64,000 nucleotides of DNA from Aliiroseovarius halocynthiae (GCF_007004645.1 NZ_ML660019.1:1508437-1572436); one strand, 5' to 3'. Counted from the stretch's first letter, positions 25,225-35,255 are shown. Program-made: numbers and translations. The notes: generated by a model not told the origin, from the sequence alone.

Positions 25225-27201
25225 CTATTCCGTCAGGCGAAGCTTGTTGATGTCATTGGCGAGTTTCGAAAAAGTGGCAGCAATGTTTGTCGTTGACACC
25301 TTGTAGTACTGCAGTACCCGCGTTGCGCTACCATCAAGTGACGCTCTTGAGGCACATCGGCGCATGTAATAATTCCCAGAGCTGGTCATATCGATTGAGA
25401 TGATGATCATCCCATTCCTCTTCGCAGCATTGCATTGCTGGATAAGCCGCTCATTCTTATCATCCCTTCTCACGACATAAGTTGCTTCTTCATCTCGATT
25501 GATAGGTCGGTTGCTGCCATCAGAGGTCAGAAGCCACGGGAACTGTTTCTCTAGGAACTTGACGTCATAGTTTTCTTCAGACCAGAACTGCTCGTAGGTA
25601 AGCTTTCTCGGTTTTGATGCTGGATCCTTGAAACCCGCGCATATTTTACGAACACGATCCCGTTGCAAGCAATCGGTTGGGAGCGTTCCAAAGGGATGAT
25701 CGCTCCATGCTTGAATGCGGTCCGTCACGTCAGTTCCATAGCGGTTAGTACGCAGAACATAGTGCCAGCGATACTGATTTCGAACCGGATAGTATACCGA
25801 CAACACTGAACCATCACGGGCGTTTCGCCAACGCCCGTCTTGCCAACGCTTAGTTCCCGAGTTTGTAGTCCAAATTGGAGATTCGCCAGACCGCGTAACG
25901 GGCTTCATTTGAAGCGCCTCGGTATTTTGGCCGTCAGTCATAAGCACAACAATTTTGCGCGACGATTTGATGGCAGGATCAAACGGGCGATCTTTGTACA
26001 CTTTGTGGATTAGCCCGCTTGTCTCAAGGGGGTTGCCATCTGCGTCCAGCACAGGATTACCATCACCGTCAAGCAGAGGCTTCGTCTCCGAAAGCTTTTC
26101 AACTACCGGCTGAGCAGCTTTGTGCAACAGCGTTGTTCCCCACTTCAAGCCGACCTCAATCGACGTGTTACCACTCGCTTGCAATGCGTTGACCAATCCC
26201 CTGACCTGCTCGGCGCTATGCTGAAGCGGCGCAATCTGGCGCCACGTCTCAGATCCGGTATGACACGGTGTAAGGTCCGGTTCGTAGACCTGTTCTCTAT
26301 AGGCACCGGAGTTTCGGCTTTGGTAGTTACCCCTGGAACTTCTCGCCATTGCCGCTGTAGACTGATGCATCAAGAGATCGCGTTTTTGGACGGCTGTCAT
26401 AAGCAACAGTCCTTCTGGAGGAGGGGTGGGAGCAACTCCCACTTTACGAAAAGACTGCTTCGAGAATGTCACGCAGCTATTCCGATTATGCGCACCAATT
26501 GGATTGAACGCTTGCAGAACTTCGTCACCCGCATTCACATAAGCGGCATAGGGCACCAAGGAAATTGAAATGGGTGCGCCTCCGCTGCCAGAACTGGTGG
26601 GTGCTGGGACCGTACAATCCGTGTATTTGTCTGCATCACTTGGGTCACACAGAAGGAGATTGCTAAACTTAATTGCGGCGCCCTTCAACGCAGTCAACTT
26701 GCTACCGCCCATTGACCCGGATACGTCAAGCACAAGTGAAATCTCAGTAAGCGATACGCCTTTCTCGGCGCGTCCGGCGGCCGGTGCCTCAAGGTAGTTC
26801 ACCCCAGACCAGCTCAGGAATGGCGTATTAACCCGAAGCCTGGCACTCGCCTCAACGGCGTTAAGGTTAGAATCCTTGTCGACAATAACATCTTCGCGCT
26901 TGATCGTATCACCCAGCCCTGCACGCTTGAAATAGTCCATCACGACGTCTACGCGATCATTCTCTTGATCAGGGTGTGCAGCGACCAAGATCGCGCGGTC
27001 CAATGTGGCCTGCAGGCGTGTTCGATGCAGTTCGTACTTCATAAAGTCGATCGCCAGTCCCGAAAAGACCAACATCGTAACAAGGAAGAAAATGGTCAGA
27101 ATATACATCGCCCCGTCTTCCTGAGCGACGAACCGCCGCCCACGAGACAAAGGCCCGCGCATTGCTTGCTTCAGTTTACTGCCAGTAGTAGATTTACGCA
27201 T
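25225..27201 (-). CDS. TadG-like pilus assembly protein with VWA domain
   Basis: A 658-residue protein with a pilin-type N-terminal helix (EDGAMYILTIFFLVTMLVFSGLAID) and a von Willebrand A domain. The MIDAS motif DVSGSMGGSK begins at Asp159; the VWA domain is interrupted by long insertions and includes IVVLMTDGQNTEA, the MIDAS aspartate region. TadG proteins help place pilus or other surface structures in the envelope. The ATG at 27201 follows GGAG by nine bases; 27228 and 27333 are less likely. First gene of the trio, divergent from glutamate dehydrogenase. Confidence 0.85.
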   Translation of the reverse strand: MRKSTTGSKLKQAMRGPLSRGRRFVAQEDGAMYILTIFFLVTMLVFSGLAIDFMKYELHRTRLQATLDRAILVAAHPDQENDRVDVVMDYFKRAGLGDTIKREDVIVDKDSNLNAVEASARLRVNTPFLSWSGVNYLEAPAAGRAEKGVSLTEISLVLDVSGSMGGSKLTALKGAAIKFSNLLLCDPSDADKYTDCTVPAPTSSGSGGAPISISLVPYAAYVNAGDEVLQAFNPIGAHNRNSCVTFSKQSFRKVGVAPTPPPEGLLLMTAVQKRDLLMHQSTAAMARSSRGNYQSRNSGAYREQVYEPDLTPCHTGSETWRQIAPLQHSAEQVRGLVNALQASGNTSIEVGLKWGTTLLHKAAQPVVEKLSETKPLLDGDGNPVLDADGNPLETSGLIHKVYKDRPFDPAIKSSRKIVVLMTDGQNTEALQMKPVTRSGESPIWTTNSGTKRWQDGRWRNARDGSVLSVYYPVRNQYRWHYVLRTNRYGTDVTDRIQAWSDHPFGTLPTDCLQRDRVRKICAGFKDPASKPRKLTYEQFWSEENYDVKFLEKQFPWLLTSDGSNRPINRDEEATYVVRRDDKNERLIQQCNAAKRNGMIIISIDMTSSGNYYMRRCASRASLDGSATRVLQYYKVSTTNIAATFSKLANDINKLRLTE

Positions 27202-27594
27202 ATTTTTACGCTCCAAAATACGAGCCATCGAACTTCCATTCCGGTTTACGCCATTGCGTCCTACAGGACTCAGTAACCCATTATTAAGCACGGCGACAGA
27301 CAACAGATTTCCTGTGTCAAAATTAAGGCGCACTCGACAACAATGAAACCAAAAAACGACCTTTGGTCAGGTGTGGCGTTGTTTTTGTTTACTTTTCGAA
27401 GGTCAAAACAACATTGAAGCCCCATTGAGTCAACCTGGGAAACAATGCGACATGATATAAATGCGCATGAGCAAATTTGTTATGGGGTGTTACTTTGATC
27501 AATTCTTCATAACCTCTGTGCCGTAATGTCGCACGTAGAAACGATTCTGCGGCATCGCAGCAAAGCAAATGCAAAATATGTACAGAGGTACAAA
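27202..27594. other. 393-base divergent intergenic region
   Basis: It should hold the promoters of the Tad-like operon (leftward) and of glutamate dehydrogenase (rightward). It is more AT-rich than its flanks. GACCTT (about 27357) and AAGGTC (about 27403) form a distant inverted pair. A 61-codon minus-strand frame at 27389-27574 looks spurious. I see no confident promoter hexamers. Confidence 0.4.
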
Positions 27595-29025
27595 ATGTCC
27601 CTTACGAATGAGCCGAGTTTTCGAGAATCCGTTGAACTGATGTTCAATCGGGCCGCGTCCCTGATGAACCTGCCTTCTGGTTTGGAAGAGAAGATCCGCG
27701 TCTGTAACGCGACCTATACGGTCAGGTTCGGCGTCCGATTGCGAGGCGAGATCAAGACGTTTACCGGCTATCGCTCTGTCCATTCAGAGCATATGGAGCC
27801 TGTGAAGGGCGGCATCCGCTATGCGGTTGCCGTCGATCAGGACGAGGTCGAGGCGCTGGCCGCGCTCATGACGTTCAAATGCGCGCTGGTCGAGACCCCG
27901 TTTGGCGGCTCGAAAGGCGGACTGTGTATCAACCCGCGCGAATATGAAGAGCACGAACTGGAACTGATCACCCGCCGTTTCGCGTATGAATTGGCCAAGC
28001 GGGACCTGATCAATCCATCGCAAAACGTCCCTGCCCCCGATATGGGCACCGGCGAACGCGAGATGGCCTGGATCGCCGACCAATATGCTCGCATGAATAC
28101 AACCGACATCAACGCACGAGCCTGTGTGACCGGCAAGCCGCCCCATGCGGGCGGGATCGCCGGGCGTGTGGAAGCCACCGGGCGCGGCGTGCAATATGCC
28201 CTGCGCGAGTTCTTCCGCCACCCAGAAGACATCAAGATCGCCAAACTGGATGGCAAGCTGAAAGACAAACGCGTTGTCGTGCAGGGTCTGGGCAATGTAG
28301 GCTATCACGCTGCCAAGTTTCTGTCGGAAGAAGATGGCTCTAAGATCATTGGCATCATCGAGCGTGACGGAGCGCTGTTTGACGAAAAAGGCCTTGATGT
28401 CGAGGCAGTGCACCAATGGATCGCAGGCCATGGTGGCGTCAAGGGTTTTGCCGATGCGCAGTATGTTGAAGACGGTACAGAACTACTGGAAGTGGACTGC
28501 GATATCCTAATCCCGGCCGCGCTTGAAGGTGTGATCAACCTAAGCAATGCCGATCGCATCAAAGCTCCGCTGATTATCGAAGCCGCGAATGGCCCAATCA
28601 CCTCGGGTGCGGACAAGGTCTTGCGCGACATGGGCACGGTGATCATTCCCGATCTCTATGCAAACGCAGGCGGTGTGACCGTGTCGTATTTCGAATGGGT
28701 CAAAAACCTAAGCCACATCCGTTTTGGCCGCATGCAGCGTCGTCAGGAAGAGGCACGTCACCAATTGGTTGTCGACGAGCTGGAGCGTCTGGATCGGTAT
28801 CTGGGGGATGCCTGGTCGATGACACCAGCATTCAAGGATAAATACCTGCGCGGCGCTGATGAGCTGGAGCTGGTGCGCTCGGGTCTGGATGACACGATGC
28901 GCACAGCGTATCAGGCCATGCGCGAAGTCTGGCATTCCCGCGAGGATGTGGATGACTTGCGGATGGCGGCCTATATCGTGGCAATCGACCGCGTATCTGC
29001 CAGCTATCGCGCCAAGGGCCTCTGA
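27595..29025 (+). CDS. Glu/Leu/Phe/Val dehydrogenase (NAD(P)-specific glutamate dehydrogenase)
   Basis: Predicted to interconvert glutamate and 2-oxoglutarate plus ammonia. The 476-residue product has the substrate domain motifs VKGGIRYAVAVDQDEVEALAALM and CALVETPFGGSKGG with catalytic lysines, the PAPDMGTGEREMAWIADQY stretch, and a nucleotide domain with VVVQGLGNVGYHAAKFL. The start at 27595 is preferred because AGAGG lies eight bases upstream; the frame extends 23 codons earlier without family similarity. It stands alone between divergent and convergent neighbours. Leucine dehydrogenase is less likely given the length. Confidence 0.93.
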   Translation: MSLTNEPSFRESVELMFNRAASLMNLPSGLEEKIRVCNATYTVRFGVRLRGEIKTFTGYRSVHSEHMEPVKGGIRYAVAVDQDEVEALAALMTFKCALVETPFGGSKGGLCINPREYEEHELELITRRFAYELAKRDLINPSQNVPAPDMGTGEREMAWIADQYARMNTTDINARACVTGKPPHAGGIAGRVEATGRGVQYALREFFRHPEDIKIAKLDGKLKDKRVVVQGLGNVGYHAAKFLSEEDGSKIIGIIERDGALFDEKGLDVEAVHQWIAGHGGVKGFADAQYVEDGTELLEVDCDILIPAALEGVINLSNADRIKAPLIIEAANGPITSGADKVLRDMGTVIIPDLYANAGGVTVSYFEWVKNLSHIRFGRMQRRQEEARHQLVVDELERLDRYLGDAWSMTPAFKDKYLRGADELELVRSGLDDTMRTAYQAMREVWHSREDVDDLRMAAYIVAIDRVSASYRAKGL

Positions 29026-29042
29026 TCAAAGCGAAAAGTCGG

Positions 29043-29072
29043 AATTGGCTGCCCAAGCGGACGGCCAATTTT
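29043..29072 (+). terminator. Weak intrinsic terminator after glutamate dehydrogenase
   Basis: AATTGGC (29043-29049) pairs with GCCAATT (29064-29070) around a 14-base loop and is followed by TT, 17 bases past the stop. The convergent amidase gene ends at 29101. Confidence 0.5.
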
Positions 29073-29100
29073 CCATTTAGCATCAATTTATTAAGGTCCG

Positions 29101-30498
29101 CTATTGACGCAAAAGCTCAACCCGTCCTGCATCCTCCATCACCCAATACTGTAACGCCTCGCGGATCCCTCTCGCAGCATCTGCCCGCCACGCACGCGAC
29201 GTCAGGCGTTTACGATCACGTTCGGACGACAGAAAGCCCAGTTCAATTAGAACTGACGGAATATCTGCGGCCTTCAAAACTGAAAACCCAGCTTGCAAAC
29301 GCGGTGTCTTATAGGTAGAGCCGGTCGCGCTGTGGATGCCCTCAACGATACTATCTGCCAAAGCATCCGTCCGCGGTGCCGTGTCTGCCCGCGCCAGATC
29401 CATCAGGACCAATGCGACGGCGTCGTCTTGTTGGGACAAGTCAACCCCGGCCAGAATATCACCCCTGTCATGTCGCTCTGCCAGCTTGCGCGACGCCTCG
29501 TCCGACGCCTCGTCTGACAAGGTATAAACACTGGCTCCGGTCGCTCGCCCCTGCGCCAAGGCATCCGCATGCAGAGACAGGAACACATCTGCACCCGCAC
29601 GACGCGCGATGGTGACACGTTCCTCCAGAGGAACAAACTTATCCTCATCACGGGTGAGAACCACATCGAAGCCCCCTGCCCGCAACAGCTCCTCCTTCAG
29701 TTCGCGCGCGAAACTCATCATCAGATGCGCCTCGACCACACCGCCTCGTTCCGCACCTGGATCAATCCCGCCATGCCCCGGATCCAATACCACGGTTACG
29801 TTCCCATTTTCTTGTTCACGCCCCTTTGGTGATGGCATCGGTCGCGCAGGCAGGTCGAACAACGCATCTTTTGGCGCTCCTGCTGCCGCTGCGAATTCCG
29901 CCTCAGACGTCGCGGTCAGCTCGATCCGCAACCGAGCGGATTCGACACGCTGACTTACCGATACTGCGCGATCTTGCGTTTTCAGCCCGGCCGACATCAC
30001 CTGCATGGGGCCCTTCATTTCAAAGACAATCCGCGTCCATCCGGGGCGAAAAAGGCCGGCACGAATATCTGTGAACCACTCAACTTTGGTAAGGAGAGAC
30101 GGAACATCGATGCCTTGCCAATCCAACTCAGAAAAATCGACGACCAATCGTTTGGGGTTGTCCAATGTGAAGAAACGCCACGGCACAGCCCGCGTCATCG
30201 GAATCTCAATCGCGGCGCCGCGCCACCGATCCAATATCTCGACTCCGTCTCCGGCTAGATATGCTAACCCGCTCAACTGTGCCGACGATTGTGGAACTGC
30301 AACTACTGTCGACCTGCTTGGCGCTTCAGAGGGGCGAGAAACTACTGAAGCGCGCGACGCCGCCACCTCGGGACGTGGCTTGGGCGAGACCGATCGTACA
30401 GGCGCAAGTTCGCTGGCCACCGCCGTGATCGGCAGAAGCGCAAAGACGCAGCCCGTGACCCATCTTTTTCCCCAGCCCCCGAGCATTCCTACGGCCAT
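29101..30498 (-). CDS. N-acetylmuramoyl-L-alanine amidase (AmiC-like, AMIN domain)
   Basis: Predicted periplasmic amidase that cleaves the amide between muramic acid and the stem peptide during cell separation. The 465-residue product has a signal peptide (about residues 1-28, ending AVAS), an AMIN domain (PKRLVVDFSELDWQG, IRAGLFRPGWTRIVFEMK) and a C-terminal Amidase_3 domain with VVLDPGHGGIDPGAERGG and its zinc ligand, the EAHLMMSFA glutamate, FLSLHADAL and IELGFLSSERD. ATG at 30498 or 30486 is possible. It lies 42 bases after a DsbA-like gene, which is read in the same direction. Confidence 0.93.
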   Translation of the reverse strand: MAVGMLGGWGKRWVTGCVFALLPITAVASELAPVRSVSPKPRPEVAASRASVVSRPSEAPSRSTVVAVPQSSAQLSGLAYLAGDGVEILDRWRGAAIEIPMTRAVPWRFFTLDNPKRLVVDFSELDWQGIDVPSLLTKVEWFTDIRAGLFRPGWTRIVFEMKGPMQVMSAGLKTQDRAVSVSQRVESARLRIELTATSEAEFAAAAGAPKDALFDLPARPMPSPKGREQENGNVTVVLDPGHGGIDPGAERGGVVEAHLMMSFARELKEELLRAGGFDVVLTRDEDKFVPLEERVTIARRAGADVFLSLHADALAQGRATGASVYTLSDEASDEASRKLAERHDRGDILAGVDLSQQDDAVALVLMDLARADTAPRTDALADSIVEGIHSATGSTYKTPRLQAGFSVLKAADIPSVLIELGFLSSERDRKRLTSRAWRADAARGIREALQYWVMEDAGRVELLRQ

Positions 30499-30540
30499 AT
30501 GTCCTGACTTCTTGTTGGCTCTGACATTACTGGGCTCAGC

Positions 30541-31314
30541 TCACTGAGCGGCTCGGCCTTGCGCGACAAGATGCTGCATCTGATCCAGCTCCATAAACCC
30601 ACGCGCCATTGTGTCATTCATGACAAAGGCAGGTGTGCCAGAGATCTGCAGCCGCTGACCCAAAGCACGGTTTTCGGCCAGAATACGTTCAACTTCGGGT
30701 GCATTCATCCCCGCAGCGATTGCTGCGCCGTCCAGCTCCAATTCGTTTGCGATCTCGATCAACCGCTGCTCGGTCAGGGTGCCGCGCACCGAGATCAGTT
30801 CGTCATGCAGCTTGCCATAGGCCGCTTCCCCGAATTGCTGTTGGGCCGATAAGGCGAATTGCGCCGACATCAAGCTGGCTTCGCTTAGGATTGGAAACTC
30901 TTTTAAAATCAAACGGATATTACCGTCCTCTGCCAAGAGATCCTGCAGTACATCATAGGCTTTGCGACAATAGCCACATTGGTAGTCCACAAACTCGACG
31001 ATGGTATAGTCCCCATCCGGATTACCAGCTACATGCGAATAGCCGTCGCTAAACAGCGCATTGGCATTTACCGCGACAAGATCTTTGTCCTCTTGAACCT
31101 GTGCCTGTGCCTGCCGCTGCTCCAAAACGCCGATTGCTTCCATCAGCACCTCAGGATTCTCCAACAGATAGGCGCGCACCTCGTCACGAAAAGCGTTGCG
31201 CTCGTCTTCGGTCAGCGCCTCCAAATCCAGCGCGGATGCAGGCAGAGCTGTCGCCAAGCCTAGAACTGCTGTCAAAGTGGCAAGGCGCAGGGCGCGAGGC
31301 AAAGCAAATGTCAT
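30541..31314 (-). CDS. DsbA-family thioredoxin-fold protein
   Basis: Predicted periplasmic thiol:disulfide oxidoreductase. The 257-residue product has a signal peptide (residues 1-28, ending ALPASA), a short helical N-terminal region (LTEDERNAFRDEVRAYLLENPEVLMEAI, of the copper-resistance/27-kDa-antigen type), the active site CGYC at Cys113 and Cys116 in the FVDYQCGYCRKAYD stretch, and a cis-proline region SGTPAFVMND. The ATG at 31314 is chosen for the signal peptide; the frame runs on far upstream with no signal. It lies upstream of the amidase gene in the same direction and is divergent from an aminotransferase. Confidence 0.87.
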   Translation of the reverse strand: MTFALPRALRLATLTAVLGLATALPASALDLEALTEDERNAFRDEVRAYLLENPEVLMEAIGVLEQRQAQAQVQEDKDLVAVNANALFSDGYSHVAGNPDGDYTIVEFVDYQCGYCRKAYDVLQDLLAEDGNIRLILKEFPILSEASLMSAQFALSAQQQFGEAAYGKLHDELISVRGTLTEQRLIEIANELELDGAAIAAGMNAPEVERILAENRALGQRLQISGTPAFVMNDTMARGFMELDQMQHLVAQGRAAQ

Positions 31315-31566
31315 CTGGATGATGTTTCCCGTTTGGTCGCCCAGAAGGCGGTAAAAGATTTCGTTAAACAGGATGTACGCTAAACAGGTCGCGCTGCCAA
31401 CCATCGCATATCGCTGCATCGCGCTAATCGGTGCATTCTGGCGCATTGACTTCCAGTGCCGCGAAAGGCAGGCAATGGGCGAAGTCCTTGGGGTACTAGC
31501 CTGCCTCTGGATCAGGTTGCAGAGGCACTCAGCGCCAATTACCGCACAGAAGTTGGGGGAAACAGT
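31315..31566. other. 252-base divergent intergenic region
   Basis: It contains the promoters of the DsbA-like and aminotransferase genes. A perfect seven-base hairpin GCCTCTG (31503-31509) and CAGAGGC (31520-31526) lies about 40 bases before the aminotransferase start. It could be a leader structure; I recognise no named riboswitch. Confidence 0.35.
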
Positions 31567-32733
31567 ATGAAAGCATCTGACCGGGGTAAGGTGGATCCGT
31601 TCATCGTTATGGATGTCATGGAAGCCGCCCGCGCCGCCGAAGCATCGGGCCGCCACATCATTCATATGGAGGTCGGTCAGCCGTCCAGCCCCGCCCCCGA
31701 ACGCGCACGTTCAGCCCTGACACGCGCGATGGGCGATGATGCGCTGGGATACACTGTTGCCCTGGGCCTTCCCGAACTTCGAGAAGGCATCGCAAAGCTT
31801 TATAAAGATTGGTATAATTTAGATCTCAACCCTGAACGCGTCGTGGTGACGCCCGGCAGTTCGGGGGCGTTCATTCTGGCCTTCACGGCCTTGTTCAACG
31901 CAGGTGACAAAGTGGGGCTGGGCGAGCCGGGATACCCGTCCTATCGCCAGATCCTGAAGGCGCTGAATTTGACGCCGGTCGGGCTGCAAACCAAGCCCGA
32001 GAACCGCCTGCAACCGGTGCCGTCAGACATTCCCGACGGATTGGCTGGATTGATCACTGCTTCACCCGCGAACCCGTCGGGCACCATGCTGGACCACGCC
32101 GCCCTTCAAGCCCTGATCGAGACCTGCCGTGCCAAAGACACCAGCTTCATCGCGGACGAGATCTATCACGGCTTGCAGTACGAAGGACGCGCCGTTTCAG
32201 CGCTGGAAGTGTCCGATGACATCTATGTGATCAACAGCTTTTCCAAGTATTTCTCGATGACCGGCTGGCGCGTTGGCTGGATGGTCGTGCCCGAGGATCA
32301 CATTCGCATCATCGAACGCCTCGCCCAGAACATGTTCATCTGCCCGCCCCATGCCAGCCAGATCGCCGCACTAGCCGCATTGGATGCCCGTGACGAGCTT
32401 GACGCCAATCTTGCCACTTATCGTACCAACCGAAGGCTGATGCTGGACGAGCTTCCAAAAGCCGGGTTTGATAAAATTGCTCCGCCAGATGGCGCCTTCT
32501 ATATCTACGCTGATATCAGCGCTTATACGAATGACAGTCGCGCCTTTGCCAAAAAGATCCTTGATCAGGCCGGTGTGGCCGTGACCCCAGGCATGGATTT
32601 TGACCCTGTGCGTGGACACCAGACGCTGCGGTTTTCCTATGCCCGTTCGACCGAGGATATACGCGAAGGTTTGGCGCGGCTGAGTCGTTTTATGAACGAT
32701 CGGCAGCCCCAAAATATCTCGCAAAAATCGTAA
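31567..32733 (+). CDS. PLP-dependent aminotransferase (class I/II)
   Basis: A 388-residue fold-type I aminotransferase. The start ATG at 31567 follows GGGGGAAACAGT and gives the usual N-terminus. It has the nucleotide-like VTPGSSGAFILAF region, the PANPSGTM motif, the IADEIYHGLQY aspartate and the PLP lysine Lys227 in SFSKYFSMTGWRVGW. The RFSYARS C-terminal arginine binds a carboxylate. Substrate unknown; aspartate- or branched-chain-like enzymes share this pattern. It is a second paralogue to the aminotransferase at 56690. Confidence 0.87.
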   Translation: MKASDRGKVDPFIVMDVMEAARAAEASGRHIIHMEVGQPSSPAPERARSALTRAMGDDALGYTVALGLPELREGIAKLYKDWYNLDLNPERVVVTPGSSGAFILAFTALFNAGDKVGLGEPGYPSYRQILKALNLTPVGLQTKPENRLQPVPSDIPDGLAGLITASPANPSGTMLDHAALQALIETCRAKDTSFIADEIYHGLQYEGRAVSALEVSDDIYVINSFSKYFSMTGWRVGWMVVPEDHIRIIERLAQNMFICPPHASQIAALAALDARDELDANLATYRTNRRLMLDELPKAGFDKIAPPDGAFYIYADISAYTNDSRAFAKKILDQAGVAVTPGMDFDPVRGHQTLRFSYARSTEDIREGLARLSRFMNDRQPQNISQKS

Positions 32734-33031
32734 ACTTTTGACGGTATCACCACCCTTGGTTTATCAGTGGTCAACAATGAGGGGATTCCGCCAAGACTTT
32801 CCCCCAAAAGGTACTGAAAACCATGCATATTTGCCTTGAATTTGACGTATTTAAATTGTCTTTATCGATTAGTTTTACGTTGGGTGAACTAAAGGCCGAT
32901 AGCGTGACTTGGGGAACGCAGTAGAAGAGATTTCCGATCGGCCGAAAGGGAAATGTACGAGTGGGAAGTGCCCGGTTGGTGGAGCCGGCGCAGTGGTATG
33001 TAGCGAGTAAGATAATTTTGGGGAAAATATC
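32734..33031. other. 298-base promoter region of the Hint protein gene
   Basis: The left part is AT-rich (TTTGACGTATTTAAATTG, around 32840). No open frame is convincing. The ribosome site GGGGAAAA stands seven bases before the ATG at 33032. No hairpin that would end the aminotransferase transcript was identified with confidence. Confidence 0.4.
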
Positions 33032-35236
33032 ATGGCGACATTAGACAATGCCATTTGGCTGACGGGTACCAGTGGTGAGGCTGAGAACGGAAGCACGGTC
33101 ATCTCTGACGGTGCGAATGACACGACCGTAACGGCATCTTTCACTGGCGACTGGGCTCCTGTCACGAATGGTGGCAGTACGATCGCAGACTTTGGTGGAA
33201 AATTCATCTCGTCGCAGAATACGGCGAATTACGAGTTTTCCAGCCCTATCGAGAACGTGTCATTTGATTTCCAACACGTGAATTCAAGTGGCTCGGCTAA
33301 CGACGATTCCTGGACCATTCGTGCCTATGATGAAAATGGCGACCTCATCGACAGTGACGATATTGTCGCGTCCATCAGTGGACTTGATCAAGACACGGTA
33401 ACGGTCAATCCAGATGGCTCGGTCACCATCGAAGCCGAAGGCAGTGCCGTCAATGATGTCTCCTTCAATTACACTGGTGGCTTTGTCTCTGAGATCAACC
33501 TGACATTCGAACCAGGCGACGACGCCTCTATCACCGGCGGCTCCGGCATTTCGGATTTGACGTTCGATATTGCACCGGACCTTGACGGTGACAACGTCCC
33601 CGACGCGATCGACATTGACGTGGATGGCGATGGCATCCTGAACGAAGATGAAGGCGCCGGCGACACAACGTTGACCGTCACGTTCGACGGTGATTTCTAC
33701 TCGGGCTCCGAAAACTCGTGGGAGATTTTGGACGAGAATGGAAATGTCGTCGCATCAGGCGACGTCACATCTTCGGGCGTTGAAACGTGGGATGTTTCAG
33801 TTCCGCCGGGCTCCAACTACACGTTCAAAGTGGTTGATACCTTTGGCGATGGTTTGGGCTGGACAAGCGGCGACTCAAACTCGGATGCTGGTTTCTCGTT
33901 GTCTATTGGCGGCACAACGGTGCTCGACAATGGTGGCAATCCCATCAGCAGCACGGGATATGAAGACTTCGGAAGCGAGACGTCGTTCACGTTCGATCTT
34001 GATCCGCTAGATACAGACGGTGATGGAGTTGCCGACTATCTGGATCTGGACAGCGACAATGACGGCATTTTGGACAATGTCGAGGCACAAACCTCGACCG
34101 GCGATGTCGCCCCGACGGGCGTGGACAGCGATGGCGACGGTCTGGACGACGCCTATGACGCGACGCCAACAACAGGTGCTGTGGGATCGAACGGACTGTC
34201 CCCGGAAGACACGGACAATGATGGCGTAGACGACTATCTGGATCTGGACAGTGATAATGACGGTATCACGGATAACGTCGAGGCGCAGACCAGCACAGGT
34301 TATGTCGCTCCGACGGGCATCGATACAGATGGCGACGGAATTGACGACGCTTATGACGCGACCCCCACGACTGGATTGGCAGGCTCTAACGGCCTGACCC
34401 CGGAAGACACGGATGGGGACGACACGGAAGACTACCGCGACACGGACAGTGACGGTGATGGTATTTCCGACACGGATGAGGCCGGGCATGGTGTCGACCA
34501 AGCCGCCATTGACGCATCTGGTGATGCAGATGGCGACGGCATCAAAGACGTTGTCGATGACGTGGATGGTTGGGATGTCAACGACGATGATGTTGACGGT
34601 TCAGGCAATATCACCTTGGACGATACCGATGGGGACGCGGGCTCTGGCGGCGATTTCGACTATCGCGATGTGATCTGCTTTACGACGAACAGTCTGATCC
34701 TGACCGATCGTGGCGAGCGTCCCGTACAAGATTTGCGGGTCGGCGATATGGTCGTCACACGCGACCACGGTCTGCAGCCCATTCGCTGGACTGGCCGAAA
34801 AACCACGATTGGAGCAGGCCGTCTTGCCCCGGTCCGCATTCAGGCGGGAACATTTGGCAATCACAGCGATCTGATCGTGTCACCTCAGCACCGTATGGTG
34901 TATGAAGGACCGCAAGCGAACCTTTTGTTCGCCCAGCCCGAGGTCATGATCCCTGCCGTACATCTGCTGCATAGCGGAAGCGCCAAACAGACCGAGATGG
35001 AGCAGGTTACCTATTTCCATATCATGTTTGATGCGCATCAGGTGATCTTCGCCAACGGAGCAGCAACCGAAAGCTTCCACCCCGGCCACCAAGGCCTGAG
35101 CGCGGTACATGATGCCGCACGGGACGAGCTGTTCACCCTGTTCCCGGAATTGCGCAGCGAACCGCGCCAGTACGGAGACACGGCGCGCATGGTTCTGAAG
35201 GGCTATGAAGCACGCGTGCTGGACCTGACACGCTAA
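33032..35236 (+). CDS. Secreted-type acidic protein with TSP3-like calcium repeats and C-terminal Hint domain
   Basis: A 734-residue, very acidic protein without a Sec signal peptide. Residues about 1-185 form a beta-rich domain (lectin-like layout), followed by [17 protein letters not shown], a second beta domain (about 215-325), then Asp-rich thrombospondin-type-3-like calcium loops arranged as two exact 66-residue repeats (327-392 and 393-458) and further loops. A Hint_2-like autoprocessing domain begins at Cys549 ([40 protein letters not shown]) and continues to the end, with VSPQHRMVY. The only cysteine seen is Cys549. Similar proteins are common in roseobacters and usually travel by type I secretion; no transporter is nearby. 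Confidence 0.83.
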   Translation: MATLDNAIWLTGTSGEAENGSTVISDGANDTTVTASFTGDWAPVTNGGSTIADFGGKFISSQNTANYEFSSPIENVSFDFQHVNSSGSANDDSWTIRAYDENGDLIDSDDIVASISGLDQDTVTVNPDGSVTIEAEGSAVNDVSFNYTGGFVSEINLTFEPGDDASITGGSGISDLTFDIAPDLDGDNVPDAIDIDVDGDGILNEDEGAGDTTLTVTFDGDFYSGSENSWEILDENGNVVASGDVTSSGVETWDVSVPPGSNYTFKVVDTFGDGLGWTSGDSNSDAGFSLSIGGTTVLDNGGNPISSTGYEDFGSETSFTFDLDPLDTDGDGVADYLDLDSDNDGILDNVEAQTSTGDVAPTGVDSDGDGLDDAYDATPTTGAVGSNGLSPEDTDNDGVDDYLDLDSDNDGITDNVEAQTSTGYVAPTGIDTDGDGIDDAYDATPTTGLAGSNGLTPEDTDGDDTEDYRDTDSDGDGISDTDEAGHGVDQAAIDASGDADGDGIKDVVDDVDGWDVNDDDVDGSGNITLDDTDGDAGSGGDFDYRDVICFTTNSLILTDRGERPVQDLRVGDMVVTRDHGLQPIRWTGRKTTIGAGRLAPVRIQAGTFGNHSDLIVSPQHRMVYEGPQANLLFAQPEVMIPAVHLLHSGSAKQTEMEQVTYFHIMFDAHQVIFANGAATESFHPGHQGLSAVHDAARDELFTLFPELRSEPRQYGDTARMVLKGYEARVLDLTR
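34010..34405 (+). repeat. Two tandem 198-bp repeats inside the Hint protein gene
   Basis: Copy one (34010-34207) and copy two (34208-34405) encode nearly the same 66 residues, from [19 protein letters not shown] through [12 protein letters not shown] and its counterpart, with sequence drift mainly at third codon positions. A partial third copy follows from 34406. Equal lengths point to an internal tandem duplication. Confidence 0.85.
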
Positions 35237-35255
35237 ACTTCGCGTCACGTTTTGC

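Noticed and set aside
27389-27574. Small minus-strand frame in the tadG-gdh gap
   Set aside because: Sixty-one codons, no ribosome site, no domain, overlaps the likely promoter of glutamate dehydrogenase.
34010-34405. Tandem repeats read as a CRISPR array
   Set aside because: The repeats are 198 bases long, have no spacers and encode an in-frame protein segment.
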